Numbered from the stretch's first letter, positions 49,484-61,208 are shown. The stretch is DNA of 64,000 nucleotides from Gammaproteobacteria bacterium (GCA_030748435.1 JASMLZ010000094.1:1-64000), one strand, 5' to 3'. Program-made: numbers and translations. Notes: a model not told the origin generated them from the letters alone.

Positions 49484-50238
49484 ACCTGTTGCTATTGGGT
49501 GGCACCGCCGATGCCCGCAAAATATGTGCATTGCTGCATAGCCAATACCCTTATGCTCAACTGATCTATAGCGTGGCCGGTCTGGTGCGTCTACCCCAGG
49601 TGCCGGCGCAAGTAATCAGCGGGGGCTTTCGTCAATTTGGCGGCTTAAACCAATATTGCCAAACCCATAATATTCACGCCATCATTGATGCTACCCACCC
49701 CTTTACGACAACTATGGGCGCCAGTGCACGCACCAGCGCACAAGCTCTGGCCATACCCTACTGGCGTTTTTTACGCCCGGCCTGGCAACCACAAACAGAT
49801 GACCGTTGGCACAGCTTTAACAACCGTCAAGATCTGTTACAGGCCATACAGGGCTACCAGCGCATACTGCTTACCCTGGGGCAAGTCAGTGTTCAGGAGT
49901 TAGGCCAATTGGACCGGGTACCACAGGTTTGGCTGCGCACCGCAGCCCAGCCTCAGATCAATCTGCCGCAACATGTAAAGTGGCTTAAGGCCATCGGCCC
50001 CTTTGCCTTGGCCAATGAGCAAGCTTTGCTGCAGCAACACCGAATTCAGGCTCTGGCTTGTAAAAATAGTGGTGGTGATGCCACCAGTGCCAAATTAACC
50101 GCAGCCCGAGAGCAGGGATTACCTGTATATATGCTGCAACGCCCCCGCCAAGAAGGGGTAGCATACTCGGCGTTTGCCCAATTATTAAACCAGATTGACA
50201 TCTGGCAACAGAGATGGATGGCCCAACCGGCCTCTTGA
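49480..50238 (+). CDS. cobK: Precorrin-6A/cobalt-precorrin-6A reductase
   Basis: LLLGGTADARKICALL; IIDATHPFTTTMGASARTSAQALAIPYWRFLRP. Confidence 0.92.
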   Translation: MNLLLLGGTADARKICALLHSQYPYAQLIYSVAGLVRLPQVPAQVISGGFRQFGGLNQYCQTHNIHAIIDATHPFTTTMGASARTSAQALAIPYWRFLRPAWQPQTDDRWHSFNNRQDLLQAIQGYQRILLTLGQVSVQELGQLDRVPQVWLRTAAQPQINLPQHVKWLKAIGPFALANEQALLQQHRIQALACKNSGGDATSAKLTAAREQGLPVYMLQRPRQEGVAYSAFAQLLNQIDIWQQRWMAQPAS

Positions 50239-50247
50239 GGAAAAACT

Positions 50248-51222
50248 ATGAGCAATGAAAAACCCGCCATTTTATTCGTTGGCCACGGTTCTCGCGATGT
50301 AGAAGCAGTAAACGAATTTTACCAACTGGCTGAGAATTTTAAACAGCGCTTTCCTGAGCGTATGGTAGAAACCGGCTTTCTAGAATTTGTGCGCCCCATT
50401 ATCGCCGACGCCGTGCAAAAACTGATTGACCAGGGTGCTACCAAAATCCATGCCGTACCTGGTATGTTGATGATTGGTGCCCACGCCAAAAATGATATCC
50501 CCAGCGAATTAAACAATCTGCAGTTACAGCATGGCATCAAAATCGAATATGGTGCCGAGCTAGGCATTGATGCCAAGATGCTGCAGGCGGCCCGTGACCG
50601 CATTGAAGAAGCCGAAGCAACTATTGCCAATTACGATGCAAGCAAAGATCGTCGCGATACTCTGCTAGTGATTGTCGGACGTGGTGCCACTGACCCAGAC
50701 GCCAATTCCAATATCAGCAAAATTACCCGCTTTCTGGAAGAGGGCATGGGCTTTGGCTGGTCAGCTACAGCCTATAGCGGTGTTGCTGACCCGCTGGTAC
50801 CAGCGGCTCTGGAACGCACCAAAGGTTTGGGCTTTAAACGCGTGATTGTGGCACCTTACTTCCTGTTTACCGGGCGTTTGGTAAAACGTATTTATCAGGC
50901 TGCTGATGAATTTGCCACCGCCAATCCTGATATTGAAGTAGTCAAGGCACCCTATCTGAACGCCCATGAAAAAGTGATTGACACCTTTGTTGAGCGCCTC
51001 GATCAAATTAGTAGTGGTGATGCCAAGATGAACTGTCAGCTATGCCAATATCGAGTGCAGATTATTGGTGTGGAACACAAGGTTGGTCAGCCTCAGGAAG
51101 GCCACCATCACCATGTGCAAGGTATTGGTACCGATGCGGACCACCATCACGACCACCATCACCATCACCATCATCACCATGATCACCAGCACGGTCATCA
51201 CCACCATGACGATGACCAATAG
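50248..51222 (+). CDS. cbiX: CbiX-type sirohydrochlorin (cobalto)chelatase with His-rich tail
   Basis: ILFVGHGSRDVEAVNEFYQLA; VETGFLEFVRP; NCQLCQYR then a poly-His C-terminus. Confidence 0.9.
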   Translation: MSNEKPAILFVGHGSRDVEAVNEFYQLAENFKQRFPERMVETGFLEFVRPIIADAVQKLIDQGATKIHAVPGMLMIGAHAKNDIPSELNNLQLQHGIKIEYGAELGIDAKMLQAARDRIEEAEATIANYDASKDRRDTLLVIVGRGATDPDANSNISKITRFLEEGMGFGWSATAYSGVADPLVPAALERTKGLGFKRVIVAPYFLFTGRLVKRIYQAADEFATANPDIEVVKAPYLNAHEKVIDTFVERLDQISSGDAKMNCQLCQYRVQIIGVEHKVGQPQEGHHHHVQGIGTDADHHHDHHHHHHHHHDHQHGHHHHDDDQ

Positions 51223-51224
51223 CC

Positions 51225-51866
51225 ATGCATTACGATTATAACCCTGATCCACAGGGCATAGAGCAGGAGAGCTTCCGCCAGATCCGTGAGCTCACTAAAC
51301 TTGATGCTTATGACCGCGACAGCCAACAAGTAGTCATGCGTGTGGTACATAGTCTGGGTGAACCGGGTGTGGCACAATCCATGCGGCTTAGCAGTGGCGC
51401 CTGCGCGGCAGGCCGCAGCGCTTTGGCCAATGGCAGCGCCATCCTGTGTGACGTGGAAATGGTCAAACAAGGCATTACCAAACGTATGCTGACAAGGGAA
51501 CCTTTGTGCTACCTGAATCATGCCCACACAGCTGAACTGGCGCAACAAGCAGGTGAGACGCGTTCTATGGCCGCTTTACAGCTATGGGGCAATGATTTGG
51601 CTGGCAGCGTGGTAGTCATTGGCAATGCCCCTACAGCCTTATTCCGTCTGCTGGAAATGATCCGGCAGGGGGCCTGCAAACCGGCTTTGATCGTCGGCAT
51701 ACCCGTAGGTTTTGTAGGTGCGGCTGAGTCAAAGCAAGCATTATGGGATGCCTATCAGCAGCTCGGCCTGCAGTGTATTACCCTGCTGGGTCGCCAGGGC
51801 GGCAGTGCCGCCGCCGCTGCAGTTGTCAATGCCTTACTACGCTGCAATCTGGGTGAGTATTACTAA
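51225..51866 (+). CDS. cobH: Precorrin-8X methylmutase
   Basis: RVVHSLGEPGVAQSMRLS; VGIPVGFVGAAESKQAL. Confidence 0.94.
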   Translation: MHYDYNPDPQGIEQESFRQIRELTKLDAYDRDSQQVVMRVVHSLGEPGVAQSMRLSSGACAAGRSALANGSAILCDVEMVKQGITKRMLTREPLCYLNHAHTAELAQQAGETRSMAALQLWGNDLAGSVVVIGNAPTALFRLLEMIRQGACKPALIVGIPVGFVGAAESKQALWDAYQQLGLQCITLLGRQGGSAAAAAVVNALLRCNLGEYY

Positions 51867-53119
51867 TGTTAAACATCAGCGTTATCGGCCTAGGCATCCA
51901 CCAGCCACCCGTATTAACAACCACCGCCCAACAAGCGCTGGGGCAAGCTCAAGCAGTATTTGGCTCAGCCCGCCAACTGGCCAGTGTGGCGCACTTATTA
52001 GCCACTGACTGTGAGCCCTGCGAACTACCCAAGCTAACCCAATTGGCCCAGCAATTACAGCCTTACCAACAGGTAGTAATACTGGCCTCCGGTGATCCCT
52101 TGCTGTTCGGTATTGGCAAGTTTTTGCAACAGGAATTCCCCCAGCAGGTCACTTGTTACAGTGGCATATCCAGCCTGCAGGGTGCTTGCCAGTTGACTGG
52201 CCTATCCTTGCAGGATGCTCAGTTGGTGAGCCTGCACGGACGGCCATTAAACAGCCTGCGGCGCCACCTGCAGCCTAATCGCCAACTATTGGTTCTTACC
52301 GACCAGCACAGTCAACCCCAACATCTGGCGCAACAGCTGGCTGATGTCAATCTGGGCGCTTCGCGCCTGCATGTGTGCGAACGTCTGGGCTATGCTGACC
52401 AACGCTATCGGCAGTTTAGTGTGCAACAGTTGCTGGCCCATGATCTGACATTCGATGCTTTGCATGTGAGTGTGATCGAAACCCGTGGCCCAGGCGGCAT
52501 TATCCCCAACTTCCCGGGTATCCCGGACCACGAGTTTATTACCGACGGTGTTTCTGTTACGGGCAGAGGCGCTGGCCACGGACTGTTAACCAAGCGTGAA
52601 GTACGTTTGGCCATCCTGTCTTTATTGCAAGCCGGCCCGGATCAGATAGGCTGGGATATTGGTGCCGGCTGTGGTGGCGTCGCTGTCGAATGGGCCTTAT
52701 GGAACCCTAAGGGTCAAGTCTATGCTATTGAGCACCACCAACAACGCTTTGACTGCCTGCAGGCCAATAGGGACAAATTCGGTGTAGGACAAAATCTCTA
52801 TGCTGTTCAGCAAACCGCACCACAGGGGCTAAGTGACTTGCCCAGCCCCGATAAAGTATTTGTTGGTGGCAGCAGTGGCGCCCTGAACGCAATTATGCTC
52901 GCTGCCTGGCAGGCCTTACGCCCCGGTGGTCGCCTGCTAGCCAGTGCGGTAACAGAACAAAGCAAAGCCACCTTATTGCAGTTTGGTAATCAAGTAGGCT
53001 GCGATATAGCTGAACTGTTACAAGTCAGTGTTAGCCGCGCCGATAAATTAGCCGGCCACGACCTGTTGCGGCCAAATTTGCCTATTACTCTTATTTGTTG
53101 GGACAAGCCCCATGAGTAA
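51866..53119 (+). CDS. cobL: Precorrin-6Y C5,15-methyltransferase (CobL/CbiET fusion)
   Basis: VVILASGDPLLFGIGKFL; GVSVTGRGAGHGLLTKREVRLAILSLLQ; WDIGAGCGGVAVEWAL. Confidence 0.94.
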   Translation: MLNISVIGLGIHQPPVLTTTAQQALGQAQAVFGSARQLASVAHLLATDCEPCELPKLTQLAQQLQPYQQVVILASGDPLLFGIGKFLQQEFPQQVTCYSGISSLQGACQLTGLSLQDAQLVSLHGRPLNSLRRHLQPNRQLLVLTDQHSQPQHLAQQLADVNLGASRLHVCERLGYADQRYRQFSVQQLLAHDLTFDALHVSVIETRGPGGIIPNFPGIPDHEFITDGVSVTGRGAGHGLLTKREVRLAILSLLQAGPDQIGWDIGAGCGGVAVEWALWNPKGQVYAIEHHQQRFDCLQANRDKFGVGQNLYAVQQTAPQGLSDLPSPDKVFVGGSSGALNAIMLAAWQALRPGGRLLASAVTEQSKATLLQFGNQVGCDIAELLQVSVSRADKLAGHDLLRPNLPITLICWDKPHE

Positions 53120-53855
53120 CTCAAATCACAGCTATAAAGCCAAAAAGGCCACTTTTTATGGTGCCGGTGTTGGCCCGGGTGATCCCCTGCTACTGACCAT
53201 AAAAACCCACCAGCTAATACAGACAGCCGATGTGATCAGCTACCTGGCCAGCACGGATGGTCATTCTCAGGCCCGGGATATTGCGCGCCACAGCCTGGCA
53301 TCCCGCACTAGTGACGCTGAAGAAGTGGTCGTCACCATGCCTATGAGCACCGACCGCAGTCAGGCCAATTGTGCTTATGATGCTGCTGCACAACAACTGC
53401 AGAAACATTTGCAGGCTGGCAAATCAGTCGTATTCCTGTGTGAAGGCGATCCCTTGTTTTTTGGTTCCTTCAGCTATCTGCTGCAACGCCTAAGTGATGA
53501 TTTTAGCTGTCAGGTGGTGCCCGGGATTGCCTCAGTCAATGCCGCATCCGCTGCTCTGCAGCAACCACTAACCTTGTTACAGGAGTCCTTTGCTGTGGTC
53601 AGTGGCCGTCATACGGATCAACAAATCGAAAATACCTTGCAGCAACATGACAGTGTGGTGATTATGAAAGCCGGTCTGGCCCGCCCGCGCATACTGGCTT
53701 TGCTACGCAAAACCGGCCGCTGGGCTGATGGTCATTATCTGGAATATATCGGTCGCGACAACCAGCGACTGGTGGCCAATCTGGATGAACTGGAAGACCA
53801 GACTGGGCCTTATTTTTCTTTATTTGTTATTCTACGGGGGGAGCGTCCGGCATGA
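53112..53855 (+). CDS. cobI: Precorrin-2 C20-methyltransferase
   Basis: FYGAGVGPGDPLLLTIKTHQLIQTADVISYLA; VVFLCEGDPLFFGSFSYLLQRL. Confidence 0.94.
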   Translation: MSNSNHSYKAKKATFYGAGVGPGDPLLLTIKTHQLIQTADVISYLASTDGHSQARDIARHSLASRTSDAEEVVVTMPMSTDRSQANCAYDAAAQQLQKHLQAGKSVVFLCEGDPLFFGSFSYLLQRLSDDFSCQVVPGIASVNAASAALQQPLTLLQESFAVVSGRHTDQQIENTLQQHDSVVIMKAGLARPRILALLRKTGRWADGHYLEYIGRDNQRLVANLDELEDQTGPYFSLFVILRGERPA

Positions 53856-54649
53856 TTCGTATCTTTGCTCTTACTGACGCAGGTGCCACCTTGGGTAGGC
53901 GCCTGCAGCAGCATCTACAAACGGCTGCACAAGACGTGATATTGGCAGTGCGCCCGCCAGAATTTGCCGCAGCGGTACAAACGGCCTTTGAGCATGGCGA
54001 ACGTTTAATACTGATCTGTGCCACAGGCATTGCCGTACGCACTCTGGCCCCGGTTTTAGTGGATAAATACCGCGACCCAGCCGTATTAGTGCTGGATGAA
54101 CAAGGTGAGTTTGTTATTCCCCTGCTTTCTGGCCATGAAGGCGGTGCCAATGAGTGGGGTCGTCAGGTCAGCGAACTATTATCAGCACAACTGGTAATGA
54201 CCACTGCCAAACCCTATCTACAACCTGTTTACACAGTTGGCATGGGCTGTGAACGCCACTGTGACACTGCCCACCTACAAGCCCTGCTGCAACAATGCCT
54301 GACCCAACAGGGCCTGAGCATGGCTGATATTGTCAGTATTAACAGTATCGACATTAAAGCTGACGAGGTGGGTTTGATCGAGCTGGCGCAAAGTCAGCAG
54401 AAACTGTTCCAGACCTTTAGTGCCGAGCAGTTGGCTGGGGTAAATGACCAGTTACAAACACCATCGCAATACGTTTATAACACTGTTGGTGTCTATGGGG
54501 TAGCAGAGTCCGCTGCCCTATGGGCCGCCCAGCAGGCCACCCAAGCCAAAGCCGAACTGGTGCTGGCTAAACAAAAGACAACCAAGGCAACCTGTGCCAT
54601 TGCCCGAGCCTACCCGCCCGGCTCCGGCAGTACAGGTATGCTGGATTAA
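53852..54649 (+). CDS. cbiG: Cobalt-precorrin-5A hydrolase
   Basis: LILICATGIAVRTLAPVLVDKYRDPAVLVLDEQGEFVIPLLSGHEGGANEW; VGMGCERHCDT. Confidence 0.93.
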   Translation: MIRIFALTDAGATLGRRLQQHLQTAAQDVILAVRPPEFAAAVQTAFEHGERLILICATGIAVRTLAPVLVDKYRDPAVLVLDEQGEFVIPLLSGHEGGANEWGRQVSELLSAQLVMTTAKPYLQPVYTVGMGCERHCDTAHLQALLQQCLTQQGLSMADIVSINSIDIKADEVGLIELAQSQQKLFQTFSAEQLAGVNDQLQTPSQYVYNTVGVYGVAESAALWAAQQATQAKAELVLAKQKTTKATCAIARAYPPGSGSTGMLD

Positions 54650-54667
54650 TTAATACGAGAGCAAAAC

Positions 54668-55444
54668 ATGAGTAAATTATTTGTTGTAAGTACTGGCCCC
54701 GGCGACAGTCAGTTGGTAGCACCCCGTGCTCAGACTGCCATTGCCGCCAGCACAGATCTGGTAGCCTACGGCTTGTACCTGCAAATACTGGGAGATATTT
54801 GTCATGGTAAAAATCACCATGACCTGCCTCTGGGGGAAGAAATCGGCCGTGCCCGTTTGGCTCTGGATTTGGCTGCCAGTGGCAAAACCACGGCCCTAAT
54901 TTCCAGTGGAGATATTGGCATCTATGCCATGGCCACACTGGTATTTGAACTATTGGACAGGCAATTACAGGGCAAAGAAAACCAGCCTCAGTGGCTGGAT
55001 GTAGAAATTGAGGTAATACCCGGCATCTCCGCCATGCAAGCTGGTGCCAGCCGAGTCGGCGCCATGTTGGGCCACGATTTCTGCACTATCTCATTGTCAG
55101 ACCTGCTGACACCTTGGCAGACCATCCTCAAGCGTATCGAAAAAGCCGGTGAAGGTGATTTTGTGGTGTCTTTCTATAACCCGGTTTCCAGAAAGCGTGA
55201 CTGGCAACTAAACACCGCCCGCGATCTGCTTCTTAAGCACCGGCCTGCATCCACACCCGTATTGCTGGGGCGTCAGCTGACCCGCCCGGACGAGAACATA
55301 AACATTATTCGTCTGGATCAACTGGATGCTAAAGATGTGGATATGTTTACTCTGGTATCCGTGGGTAACAGTGAATCACGCCATATAATTAATGGTAACA
55401 AAGAGTGGGTTTACACCCCCCGCGGTTACCGGAAAAAGCTCTAA
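54668..55444 (+). CDS. cobJ: Precorrin-3B C17-methyltransferase
   Basis: STGPGDSQLVAPRAQTAIAASTDLVAYGLYL; VVSFYNPVSRKRDWQLNTARDLLLKHR. Confidence 0.94.
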   Translation: MSKLFVVSTGPGDSQLVAPRAQTAIAASTDLVAYGLYLQILGDICHGKNHHDLPLGEEIGRARLALDLAASGKTTALISSGDIGIYAMATLVFELLDRQLQGKENQPQWLDVEIEVIPGISAMQAGASRVGAMLGHDFCTISLSDLLTPWQTILKRIEKAGEGDFVVSFYNPVSRKRDWQLNTARDLLLKHRPASTPVLLGRQLTRPDENINIIRLDQLDAKDVDMFTLVSVGNSESRHIINGNKEWVYTPRGYRKKL

Positions 55445-55455
55445 AAGGAACACTT

Positions 55456-56232
55456 ATGACCGTTTATTTTATTGGTGCCGGCCCGGGCGACCCAGAATTA
55501 ATGACCATTAAAGGCCAGCGTTTATTGGACACCGCACCTGTGGTGTTGTTTGCCGGCTCTTTGATCCCGCAAGAGAATATGGCCAAGGCCCGTTCGCGCG
55601 GCGCTTTAGTGGTGGATACTGCCCCTTTGGCACTGGATGCCATTGTTGACTATATACACAAGGCCCATAAGCAGGGCCAGGATGTGGCTCGCCTGCACTC
55701 TGGCGACCCCATGCTGTATGGCGCCATTGGCGAACAAATTCGTCGTCTGGACGAACTGGATATTGATTATGAAGTGATTCCCGGTGTTATGGCTACCTCG
55801 GCATCGGCAGCCTGGTTAGGCAAGGAACTCACCCTCTCCGGCATTTCACAAACCGTTATTCTAACCCGTTATGAAGGCAAAACGCCCTTTCCAGAGCGGG
55901 AGCGTCTACCGGCTCTGGCAGCTACTGGCGCCACCTTGGCTATCCATTTGGGTATCACGCGTATTCACAAGATTATCGCCGACCTGTTACCTTTCTATGG
56001 GGCAGACTGCCCGGTGGCAGTCTGCTATCGCACTAGCTGGCCCGATCAGGACAAGGTGGTTGGCACCCTCGGTGATATTGTGGCAAAAGTCAGAGCCAAA
56101 AAGTTTACCCGCACAGCGCTGGTTATTGTTGGCCACGTACTGGATGCAGACAACTTTGATGACTCTTACCTGTATGACGCCGATCAGACACATATTTATC
56201 GTGACAAAGACCACTCCAAAAAGGCGAACTAA
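55456..56232 (+). CDS. cobM: Precorrin-4 C11-methyltransferase
   Basis: VYFIGAGPGDPELMTIKGQRLLDTAPVVLFAGSLIP; RLHSGDPMLYGAIGEQIRRLDE. Confidence 0.95.
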   Translation: MTVYFIGAGPGDPELMTIKGQRLLDTAPVVLFAGSLIPQENMAKARSRGALVVDTAPLALDAIVDYIHKAHKQGQDVARLHSGDPMLYGAIGEQIRRLDELDIDYEVIPGVMATSASAAWLGKELTLSGISQTVILTRYEGKTPFPERERLPALAATGATLAIHLGITRIHKIIADLLPFYGADCPVAVCYRTSWPDQDKVVGTLGDIVAKVRAKKFTRTALVIVGHVLDADNFDDSYLYDADQTHIYRDKDHSKKAN

Positions 56233-56234
56233 GC

Positions 56235-57323
56235 ATGCAACTTAATAAGATCCCCGCTACCGTCGTCACCGGCTTTTTAGGCAGTGGCAAAACCACCTTG
56301 CTGGCCAATATTATGCGTCAGGCACAAGGCAAACGTATTGCCGTTATTGTCAACGAATTTGGTGAACTGGATATCGACGCCGACCTACTGCGCAACTGCC
56401 CCCTCGACTGTGACGACGACACTCAGACTAAAGGCACGCAACAGGGTATCTACGAGCTGGCTAACGGCTGTATTTGCTGCACCGTGGAAGAAGAGTTTCT
56501 GCCGGTTATGCAGGAACTGGTAAAACGTCGTAATGATATTGATCATATCCTTATTGAAACCAGCGGTCTGGCCCTGCCCAAACCACTGGTGCAAGCCTTT
56601 AACTGGCCTGATATTAAGCAACACTGCACTGTCGATGCGGTGATCACCGTTATTGATGGCCCCGCCGTTGCCGCTGGCCGCTTTGCCCATGATGCTGAAC
56701 AGGTGCAACAACAACGTTTGGCCGATGACAGCCTCAATCATGATCCTGATTTAGCTGAATTACTCGACGACCAGCTAAGTGCAGCAGATTTAGTATTGGT
56801 TGCCAAAAGTGACCTGCTGGATACTGAACAACGCAGCACAGTGGAACAAGTGGTTAGTAACAAGGTACCAGCAGCAGTAAAAACAGCCTATATAGGGCAA
56901 ACCGCCAATGGCCAAAGCGATGCTAATCTGGAGCTGGTTATGGGTTTACAGGCCGCCGCCGAAGAACGCATTAACCATGTACACACCCACCACGATCATC
57001 ACCATGACCATGACCATGAGCACGAACATGCTCACGATCATTTTGACTCCTGTGTAATTAACCTTGGGGAGGTTGATGGTAAGCAGTTGCAAAGCATCCT
57101 GCAGGACCTGTTAGCCCAATACCCCATCTACCGTTGTAAAGGTTTTGCTGCCCTGCCTGGCAAACCCATGCGGCAGGTCTTACAAGCGGTTGGCCAACGT
57201 TTAGAAAGCCATTTTGACCGTCTTTGGCAGACCCATGAACAACGCGGCACCAGTCTGGTATTTATTGGCAAACAGATCAATGCCAAAACCCTGACTGCCG
57301 CCCTGAGCAACGCAGAAGTATAA
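56235..57323 (+). CDS. cobW: CobW-family GTPase / metallochaperone
   Basis: ATVVTGFLGSGKTTLLANIM; GELDIDADLL; ANGCICCTVEEEFLP; His-rich linker. Confidence 0.95.
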   Translation: MQLNKIPATVVTGFLGSGKTTLLANIMRQAQGKRIAVIVNEFGELDIDADLLRNCPLDCDDDTQTKGTQQGIYELANGCICCTVEEEFLPVMQELVKRRNDIDHILIETSGLALPKPLVQAFNWPDIKQHCTVDAVITVIDGPAVAAGRFAHDAEQVQQQRLADDSLNHDPDLAELLDDQLSAADLVLVAKSDLLDTEQRSTVEQVVSNKVPAAVKTAYIGQTANGQSDANLELVMGLQAAAEERINHVHTHHDHHHDHDHEHEHAHDHFDSCVINLGEVDGKQLQSILQDLLAQYPIYRCKGFAALPGKPMRQVLQAVGQRLESHFDRLWQTHEQRGTSLVFIGKQINAKTLTAALSNAEV

Positions 57324-57335
57324 AGAAGTTTAATT

Positions 57336-60300
57336 ATGCACCTACTGGCAGCACAACCCGGCGGTTTCGTCGAGGAAGAAGGCATCATCGATCTGGGTCA
57401 GGACCCGGCGCGCATGGTGATGCTGGCAGCTGCCGAGACCAGTCTGGCCATGCTGGCTGACGCCGCGGAACACTTGGCTGACGAACTACCCAGTCTGCGG
57501 TTGGCCAACTGGAGCCACCTGCTAAAACCAGCCGCCTATGACCTGTATGAAGATAAGGTTCTGGCCCAGACACAACTGGTGCTGGTCTCCATGCTAGGTG
57601 GTGCCAGCTATTGGCAATATGGCTTTGAGCGCTTGCAGGCCTGGCAACAGGCCAAACCGGGCCGCCACCTGATTCTGGTGCCCGGTGACGATACCCCCGA
57701 CCCACAATTGGCCGCCGCCAGCAATGTCAGTGCTGACAGTTATAGCAGACTTTGGGCCTATCTGCGCCATGGTGGAGTGAGTAATGGTATTAGCTTGCTG
57801 CGTTATTGCCAGCAACAACTCTTGCAACCCAGCTTGCCAGATACCTGGCACGAGCCCTGTACCTTGCCCCAAGCCTTACTCTACCTGCCAGGCCAAAGCC
57901 AAGCCAGCCTCAGCGACTGGCGCCAGCAGGCACAAGCCAAGGGTATCTCTGGTAAAGCCCCCAGTGTTATTTTGCTGTTTTATCGCAGCCACCTGCAAAG
58001 TGGTAATACGGGCATGTTTGACGGCCTTCTGCAGTGCCTTGAGCAGGCTGGGTTAAACCCTCTGGCTTTGGCTATTACATCGCTTAAAGATCCAACTGCC
58101 AAAGCCTTGCTTAACCATACCATCGAACAGGTCGGTGCCAGTTTGGTAATCAGCAGTCTGGGGTTCGCTAATAATCGCGTTGACGCACCGGATTTAAGCT
58201 CAGCGCCAAGCCATTACCAACTGCCTATCGACAAGGCCATACCGGTACTGCAGCTAGTACTTAGTTCTACTACTCGAGAGGCTTGGCAAGAATTTAAGCA
58301 AGGCTTGCGCTCCAGAGACATTGCCATGCAGGTGGTGTTACCGGAAATGGATGGCAATATACTCACCCGAGCTATTAGCTTTCGCTGCATGGATGAACGT
58401 CTGGAACGTACGCAAATCAGCCTAACCCGATATGTACTGGAGCCCGAGCGGGCAGCTTTTGTGGCGCAACTGGCATGGCGCTACTGCCACCTGCAGAGCC
58501 AGCCCAATCAGCATAAACGCATTGCCCTGGTACTAGCCAACTATCCCACTAAAGACGGCCGCATTGGCAATGGTGTGGGTCTGGATACACCCGCCTCGGC
58601 AGTCAATATATTGCGCGCTCTGGCCCAGTCTGGCTACCCCATTGCCGATATTCCCAAAGACGGTACCAGCTTAATTAAAGCACTACTGCAAGCGGTAACC
58701 AATAACCCCAATACCCTGCATCATTTACCCTGCTGGCAAAGCCTGAGCGTGGATGACTATATGTACCACTTCCAGCACTTGCCAGAAACCAATCAGCAGC
58801 AGATCTGGCAACGCTGGGGAGCACCGCAACAGGACCCCAAATATCGTCAGGGCCGCTTAATGATTGCCGGTATTCGGCTAGGCGAAACCTTTGTCGGTAT
58901 TCAGCCAGCACGGGGTTATAATTTGGACCTAAGTGCCAATTACCATGACCCAGATCTGGTGCCTCCCCACAGCTATCTGGCCTTTTATTTTTGGCTGCGC
59001 CACACCTATCAGGTAGAAGCCTTTATTCATGTCGGTAAACACGGTAATCTGGAATGGCTGCCCGGCAAAGGCGTGGCCCTATCAGATACCTGTTACCCAG
59101 ATATGATACTCGGCCCCATGCCACACTTTTATCCATTTATTGTTAATGATCCGGGTGAAGGTGCACAAGCCAAACGGCGCACACAAGCAGTGATTATCGA
59201 CCATCTAATGCCGCCCATGGCCCGTGCTGAAGCCTATGGAGATATGGCTGCACTGGAGTTGCTGGTGGACGAGCTATATCAAGCCACAGGGCTGGATCAA
59301 GGCCGCGAACAATGGCTACGCCAACAGATTGTTAGCAAACTCGCCAGTAGCCACCTGCAGCAAGAGTTGGGACTTACGACTGATAGTGACGAAGATACCT
59401 TGTTAGCGCAACTGGATGCCTACCTATGCGATATTAAAGAGTCCCAGATTCGCAATGGCCTGCATATTCTGGGACAACTACCAGAGGCGGCAGAATTGGC
59501 CGAAACACTAGTGGCACTGCTACGCTTGCCAAGAGGCGAACAACCCCATGAACAGGGCATCTTGCACAACCTGAGTAATGACTTTGGCCTGCACGGTTAT
59601 GATCCCCTGGAGAGCAAAGTCGCGCCCTGGCAGGGGCCACGACCGGCACCTCTGCTAGCCATAACAGATGCCCCATGGCGCACCAATATGGATACTCGCG
59701 AGCGTCTCGAATTAATGGCCTTACAGATAGTAAGTGAACACCTACTGGGGGATGCTGACATAGCCAGCATAGCTGCCAGCTTACCAGCCACCAGTCAACA
59801 ACTGCAGTACGCCAAACAAGTATTAATGAGCGCCTTAAACACCAGTGCCGAGCAGGAAATTCAAGCTCTGATACAGGGCCTTGGAGGCCGGTCAGTCGCC
59901 CCCGGGCCCAGTGGTGCACCGACTCGTGGTCGACTGGACACCCTACCCACAGGGCGTAACTTTTTCTCTTTAGACAACCGCTCTGTGCCCTCACCTGCAG
60001 CTTGGGCTTTGGGCCAGCTGTCAGCACAAGCACTGATTGAACGACACTTGCAAGAACACGGTGATTTTCCCCAACAGCTGGGCCTCTCTGTATGGGGTAC
60101 GGCCACCATGCGCACCGGTGGTGATGATATTGCCCAGGCCTTTGCCCTGATGGGCATTAAGCCAATCTGGGCGCCCGGATCCCAGCGGGTGATCGATTTT
60201 GAGATTATCCCGGCTATGCAATTGGCGCGTCCGCGAGTCGATGTCACCCTGCGTGTATCCGGTTTTTTCCGTGACGCCTTCCCTAATGTAATGAAGCTTT

Positions 60301-61208
60301 ATGATGCTGCAGTCACGGCCTTGGCTAACTATGATGAACCCGGCACCAGCAATACTATTCGCGCACATATTGAAAGCCGGCAGCAAGCGTTGGAAAACAC
60401 TGGCCTAAGTGCAGAACAGGCTCGGCGCCAAGCCTCCTATCGCGTTTATGGCAGTAAGCCTGGGGCTTATGGGGCTGGTCTGCAGGGCTTGATTGATGAA
60501 CGCTGTTGGCAAGAACGTAAGGATTTGGCAGAAGCCTATATTAACTGGGGTGGCTATGCCTATGGTAACTGGGGGGGTAATTGGGGGAGCGGTAACGGCA
60601 GTGATAACGATAACCAGCACCAAGCTGATGGTATCGCTGCCCACAGTGATTTCCAGCACCGCTTGAGCCAACTGCAAGCGGTGGTACAAAATCAGGATAA
60701 CCGCGAACACGACCTGCTGGACTCAGACGACTACTATCAATTTCAGGGCGGCATGGCCAATGCCGTAAGCCAATTCAGTGGCACTGCACCAGCCATTTAT
60801 CATAGTGACCACAGCAACCCCACGGCGCCCAAAACCCGGACCCTAAAAGAAGAGCTTAACCGAGTATTGCGCGCCCGAGTGCTAAACCCAAAATGGATCG
60901 GGGCCATGCAACGCCATGGCTATAAGGGTGCCTTTGAAATGGCAGCCAGTGTGGATTATTTATTTGCTTATGACGCCACCACTGATCTGATTGATGACTA
61001 TCAATATAAACAGGTTAGTGAAGCTTTAATCTTTAACCCACAAAATCAGCAATTCCTGCTTCAACATAATCCCGCAGCACTGGAAGAAATGGCCGAGCGA
61101 ATGCTGGAGGCCTGCCAGCGCAATATGTGGCAGCAGCCAGGCGAACAAGCTGATAAACTTCAAGATCTACTACTGCATATGGACCAGCAACAGGAACAGG
61201 GCCAATGA
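57336..61208 (+). CDS. cobN: Cobaltochelatase large subunit CobN
   Basis: 1290 aa; [72 protein letters not shown]. Confidence 0.97.
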   Translation: MHLLAAQPGGFVEEEGIIDLGQDPARMVMLAAAETSLAMLADAAEHLADELPSLRLANWSHLLKPAAYDLYEDKVLAQTQLVLVSMLGGASYWQYGFERLQAWQQAKPGRHLILVPGDDTPDPQLAAASNVSADSYSRLWAYLRHGGVSNGISLLRYCQQQLLQPSLPDTWHEPCTLPQALLYLPGQSQASLSDWRQQAQAKGISGKAPSVILLFYRSHLQSGNTGMFDGLLQCLEQAGLNPLALAITSLKDPTAKALLNHTIEQVGASLVISSLGFANNRVDAPDLSSAPSHYQLPIDKAIPVLQLVLSSTTREAWQEFKQGLRSRDIAMQVVLPEMDGNILTRAISFRCMDERLERTQISLTRYVLEPERAAFVAQLAWRYCHLQSQPNQHKRIALVLANYPTKDGRIGNGVGLDTPASAVNILRALAQSGYPIADIPKDGTSLIKALLQAVTNNPNTLHHLPCWQSLSVDDYMYHFQHLPETNQQQIWQRWGAPQQDPKYRQGRLMIAGIRLGETFVGIQPARGYNLDLSANYHDPDLVPPHSYLAFYFWLRHTYQVEAFIHVGKHGNLEWLPGKGVALSDTCYPDMILGPMPHFYPFIVNDPGEGAQAKRRTQAVIIDHLMPPMARAEAYGDMAALELLVDELYQATGLDQGREQWLRQQIVSKLASSHLQQELGLTTDSDEDTLLAQLDAYLCDIKESQIRNGLHILGQLPEAAELAETLVALLRLPRGEQPHEQGILHNLSNDFGLHGYDPLESKVAPWQGPRPAPLLAITDAPWRTNMDTRERLELMALQIVSEHLLGDADIASIAASLPATSQQLQYAKQVLMSALNTSAEQEIQALIQGLGGRSVAPGPSGAPTRGRLDTLPTGRNFFSLDNRSVPSPAAWALGQLSAQALIERHLQEHGDFPQQLGLSVWGTATMRTGGDDIAQAFALMGIKPIWAPGSQRVIDFEIIPAMQLARPRVDVTLRVSGFFRDAFPNVMKLYDAAVTALANYDEPGTSNTIRAHIESRQQALENTGLSAEQARRQASYRVYGSKPGAYGAGLQGLIDERCWQERKDLAEAYINWGGYAYGNWGGNWGSGNGSDNDNQHQADGIAAHSDFQHRLSQLQAVVQNQDNREHDLLDSDDYYQFQGGMANAVSQFSGTAPAIYHSDHSNPTAPKTRTLKEELNRVLRARVLNPKWIGAMQRHGYKGAFEMAASVDYLFAYDATTDLIDDYQYKQVSEALIFNPQNQQFLLQHNPAALEEMAERMLEACQRNMWQQPGEQADKLQDLLLHMDQQQEQGQ

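Noticed and set aside
51130-51215. CAC/CAT-rich tract resembling a microsatellite or CRISPR-like repeat
   Set aside because: It encodes the in-frame His-rich tail of the CbiX-type chelatase; no CRISPR repeat-spacer pattern anywhere in the window.
59434-60033. 199-aa minus-strand ORF antisense to cobN
   Set aside because: Long antisense frame in a GC-rich gene; no recognisable domain.
60541-60640. Low-complexity insertion in CobN ([31 protein letters not shown])
   Set aside because: In frame; CobN proteins commonly have a variable segment near this position, so not unusual enough to score.
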